From Deltaproteobacteria bacterium (GTDB lineage Bacteria > Desulfobacterota > Desulfobacteria > Desulfobacterales > ETH-SRB1): a DNA stretch of 8,925 bases. The translations under genes and the position numbers were made by a program. This document shows, piece after piece, positions 7,110 to 8,925 of the stretch. The stretch's first letter is position 1. Each line of letters opens with the position of its first letter. The stretch spans positions 1 to 8,925 of the forward strand of contig JAUWQK010000041.1 in the NCBI GenBank assembly GCA_030611115.1. The letters are read 5' to 3'. Under the pieces are notes generated by a model. The model saw nothing but the letters and a program-made list of their open reading frames with translations, had not been told where the DNA came from and did not search any database.

Positions 7110-7115
7110 AGGAGG
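7110..7115 (+). promoter_or_regulatory. Shine-Dalgarno deciding the SCP2-like start
   Basis: AGGAGG here is 5 nt from ATG 7121 but only 2 nt from the in-frame GTG 7118. The ATG therefore has the workable spacing and is preferred as start codon. Confidence 0.7.
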
Positions 7116-7120
7116 TTGTG

Positions 7121-7582
7121 ATGCTGGAAAATATTTCAAATTTTATTCTACTGCGTAATATCCGGGCAAAGACTTTGCAGAAACGTTTTCTCAACTGCAT
7201 TGAATCTGAGGTTGCAGAAGAGTTCCTCGAACTGCTGCTGAAATTAATGAGCCTGGTTTTCTTTCTTAATAAAGACTTCAAAAGAAACATCGAAAACTTT
7301 AACGGCAGATATCTCTTTAAGAGCAGAGATAACAAGATTACAGTGGCTGCTGTTTTTCGAGACAACCGAATGAAAGTCTATGAAAAGGCTATAGACAGGA
7401 CAAATATCACCGTGACGTTCCGCAATGCAAAGGCGCTTATGAACTATCTCCTTTCACCAAAACCCGACATCCTTGGTTCAATTCTGAGGCAGGATGTAAC
7501 TATTGACGGCAATCTTAACTATCTTTATAAATTTGCTTATATGGCTAAACATCTGCAATTAATGGTAGCAGGCAGGGCATGA
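7121..7582 (+). CDS. SCP2-like (sterol/lipid carrier) domain protein
   Basis: A 153-residue soluble protein. An N-terminal, mainly helical, basic part (about 1-50) leads into a segment whose order of elements resembles the SCP2 sterol-carrier fold. This is FNGRYLFKSRDN, strands around ITVAAVFRD and MKVYEKAID, then ITVTFRNAKALMNYLLS, D-I-L-G-S-I-L and VTIDGNLNYLYKFAYM, the last matching the usual 'gdv..eGdl..l..l' ending. SCP2 domains bind lipids, sterols or acyl-CoAs in a hydrophobic tunnel and carry no catalytic residues. Assignment is by pattern and is moderate. The gene sits 86 bp after the glycyl radical enzyme and overlaps the activase start by ATGA (7579-7582), so it is translationally coupled to the activase. 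A role in binding or presenting a hydrophobic substrate or product is inference. Confidence 0.6.
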   Translation: MLENISNFILLRNIRAKTLQKRFLNCIESEVAEEFLELLLKLMSLVFFLNKDFKRNIENFNGRYLFKSRDNKITVAAVFRDNRMKVYEKAIDRTNITVTFRNAKALMNYLLSPKPDILGSILRQDVTIDGNLNYLYKFAYMAKHLQLMVAGRA

Positions 7583-8499
7583 ACGAAAATGAAAAGCTAA
7601 TTCATGCCCAGCGCAAGCCCTTAATATTCGATATACACCACTTTGCCCTTGATGACGGGCCCGGTATAAGAAGCACCGTATTTATGAAAGGATGCCCTCT
7701 TTCCTGTCTCTGGTGCCATAATCCGGAGTCCATGAAGAGCGGCCTGGAAATCGCCTTTTATCCCCAACTTTGTATAAATTGCGGCGATTGCAAGGCGGTT
7801 TGTCCCGAGGACGCCATAAGTTTAGAAGATAGTGGCAGGATCATCCGGGACAGGTGCACGGCCTGCGGCAAATGCGCTGAAGAGTGCCCGACAACAGCTC
7901 TCAAGATTGTCGGCAAGCACTATTCCGTCAGCAACTTGATTGAAATACTCCTGAGTGATCATATCTTTTATGAAACCTCAAAAGGGGGCGTAACCTTTTC
8001 CGGCGGTGAACCAACGCTTTATATGGATTACGTTGGTGAAGTCATGAAGGAATTGAAGGCGAATAACGTCCACATTGCAATAGAGACGTCCGGGATGTTT
8101 AACCTTGATGAATTTAAAACAAAACTTCTACAATATATTGACCTCATCTATTATGATATTAAACTGTACGATCCTCGTAAACATGAACAATATACCGGAA
8201 AAAGTAATAAACAGATATTGAGCAATCTTACCGATCTTATAAAGGAGCCAAACGTCAGAATCATACCAAGGCTGCCCCTTGTGCCCAAAATTACCGCAAC
8301 AACCGACAATTTAACCCAGATAACTCGTTTCCTGAAAAGCGCAGGAATTACCACATGCGAATGCCTGCCTTACAATCCTGGCGGAATAGCAAAAAGAATA
8401 GCTATAGGGAAAGATATCCCTCCTGATATCCCTCGTACTATGATGGGAATCGAGGAGGAAAAAAAGTTTGCAGAAATATTTGCCCGACTGCAAAATTAA
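7579..8499 (+). CDS. Glycyl radical enzyme activating enzyme, radical SAM
   Basis: A 306-residue radical S-adenosylmethionine enzyme that would abstract hydrogen from Gly783 of the upstream enzyme. The radical-SAM cluster motif is C-x3-C-x2-C in GCPLSCLWCHNPE (Cys39, Cys43, Cys46). An inserted ferredoxin-like domain has two 4Fe-4S motifs: C65-x2-C68-x2-C71-x3-C75-P and C93-x2-C96-x2-C99-x3-C103-P. The SAM-binding GGE is in TFSGGEP (142-144), followed by YYDIKLYD and the PLVP region. Two extra clusters are typical of activases for non-PFL members (glycerol dehydratase, choline lyase, decarboxylase and benzylsuccinate synthase types); the PFL activase lacks them. DDGPGIRSTVFMKGC is the canonical N-terminal signature. 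Translation depends on the ATGA overlap with the SCP2-like gene, and there is no good Shine-Dalgarno of its own. Confidence 0.95.
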   Translation: MNENEKLIHAQRKPLIFDIHHFALDDGPGIRSTVFMKGCPLSCLWCHNPESMKSGLEIAFYPQLCINCGDCKAVCPEDAISLEDSGRIIRDRCTACGKCAEECPTTALKIVGKHYSVSNLIEILLSDHIFYETSKGGVTFSGGEPTLYMDYVGEVMKELKANNVHIAIETSGMFNLDEFKTKLLQYIDLIYYDIKLYDPRKHEQYTGKSNKQILSNLTDLIKEPNVRIIPRLPLVPKITATTDNLTQITRFLKSAGITTCECLPYNPGGIAKRIAIGKDIPPDIPRTMMGIEEEKKFAEIFARLQN

Positions 8500-8542
8500 A
8501 ATCGTACTGCCCCCTGTTTTTTACATTGACAATTCCGAACGA

Positions 8543-8590
8543 AAGCGAGTTTATTTATCCTTATCGTAAATTACTCGCTTGTATTTTTTG
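8543..8590 (+). terminator. Possible Rho-independent terminator
   Basis: AAGCGAGT (8543-8550) and ACTCGCTT (8573-8580) form a perfect 8-bp stem over a 22-nt AT-rich loop, followed by the T-rich GTATTTTTT. It is 44 nt after the activase stop, a sensible place for an operon end. The loop is long, and the right arm lies inside the decayed ATPase fragment, so the stem could be coincidental. Confidence 0.45.
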
Positions 8591-8760
8591 ATGGGGGCGA
8601 TTCCCTTTAGGGGCGGTATCATTTTTTCCGGCTTTTACCGCTGACATATGCCGAACTGAACATGCCGGCGCCATCAACGGTGCGGGATCTTCTGGTCTAT
8701 GGCGGATTTCCCGAACCGTTCATGCTACAGTCGGAAATACAGACTAAGCGATGGAGCAGA
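8560..8760 (+). pseudogene. Remnant of DUF4143-type AAA+ ATPase gene
   Basis: Frame starting at 8560 reads a middle-to-C-terminal piece of the family: FFDGGDSL, then a TAG stop at 8608-8610 where family members usually carry Gln or Leu, then GRYHFFRLLPLTYAEL, RDLLVYGGFPEPFMLQS and a TKRWSR segment ending near 8760. Both GDSL-x-GRY-x3-RL-x-PL and YGGFPEPF are hallmarks of DUF4143-containing ATPases. There is no upstream Walker A or N-terminus in any frame, and the reading stops at TGA 8818-8820 after a tail unlike the family. This is a truncated gene with a nonsense mutation. Confidence 0.75.
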
Positions 8761-8854
8761 AATATAATAGTATCTGGTATGCCAAATCAAAGTTTCTCGA
8801 AAAACAAGATAAAAACATGTTGATTTATCTCTCAAAAAGAGATAGCACGACAAT

Positions 8855-8925
8855 ATGCAAAATATCCTTGATATATTAATCGATGACTTTCATGAACGTA
8901 CACTGCCTGACCTGATGTCGCGCCA
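8855..8925 (+). CDS. AAA+ ATPase (DUF4143 type), N-terminal fragment, runs off window
   Basis: An ATG-initiated frame encodes about 23 residues before the window ends: MQNILDILIDDFHERTLPDL followed by MSR. This resembles the N-terminus of DUF4143-type ATP-binding proteins (I-x2-DF-x-ER-x-LP-x-L-x-x-R). Only an AAGAGAT-like weak Shine-Dalgarno (8836-8842) precedes it. The Walker motifs would lie outside the window. Whether it is intact is unknown. It follows a remnant of the same family, so it may be a second copy or the result of rearrangement. Confidence 0.5.
   Translation, partial: MQNILDILIDDFHERTLPDLMSR

Noticed and set aside
7118..7120. GTG 7118 as start of the SCP2-like gene
   Set aside because: Only 2 nt from the AGGAGG; ATG 7121 is spaced better and adds no loss of conserved sequence.
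4554..8499. Choline trimethylamine-lyase or propanediol microcompartment locus
   Set aside because: No shell-protein or aldehyde/alcohol dehydrogenase genes in the window, and the Cys loop reads CVEL instead of the CVEP typical of those enzymes.
8751..8879. 42-residue frame starting ATG 8751 (MEQKYNSIWY...)
   Set aside because: Overlaps the ATPase remnant and the start of the next gene in other frames, with no Shine-Dalgarno and no family resemblance.

Overview
The window looks like chromosomal DNA from an anaerobic bacterium. The oxygen-sensitive glycyl radical enzyme with its iron-sulfur activase, the DUF6765-type protein and the intergenic spaces filled with short AT-rich palindromic repeats would suit a Desulfobacterota-like (sulfate-reducing or syntrophic) lineage. 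That placement is inference; there is no phylogenetic marker. All recognisable genes are on the + strand.

Left part (1-1496): a repeat-rich leader (1-345) precedes a 69-residue cysteine-rich protein (346-555). A 163-bp, almost fully palindromic MITE-like element (556-718) follows directly after that gene's stop codon. Then come two overlapping membrane-protein genes, a VanZ-family protein (721-1119) and an 83-residue two-helix protein (1116-1367). A truncated copy of the same element lies behind them in inverted orientation (1417-1471), so the gene pair is bracketed by related repeats.

Middle (1497-4486): a 620-residue lipoprotein of unknown function is built from two diverged copies of one ~280-300-residue domain. 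A DUF6765-type protein rich in His/Asp motifs follows. Each has its own strong Shine-Dalgarno sequence.

Right part (4554-8499): the main metabolic unit. It encodes an 826-residue glycyl radical enzyme with active-site Cys452 and radical Gly783, a 153-residue protein resembling SCP2 sterol/lipid-carrier domains, and a radical-SAM activating enzyme with two extra ferredoxin-type clusters. The SCP2-like gene overlaps the activase gene by 4 bp (ATGA), which ties it to the system. The enzyme belongs to the broad PFL2/dehydratase/decarboxylase/lyase superfamily but lacks the His-Asp pair found after the Cys-x-Glu motif in diol dehydratases. The substrate is unknown. A carrier-like protein between enzyme and activase suggests a hydrophobic or acyl-type substrate, and this is the best candidate here for an undescribed system.

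Right end (8500-8925): a possible terminator, a decayed fragment of a DUF4143-type AAA+ ATPase gene with an in-frame stop, and the first codons of a second ATPase of apparently the same family running off the window.
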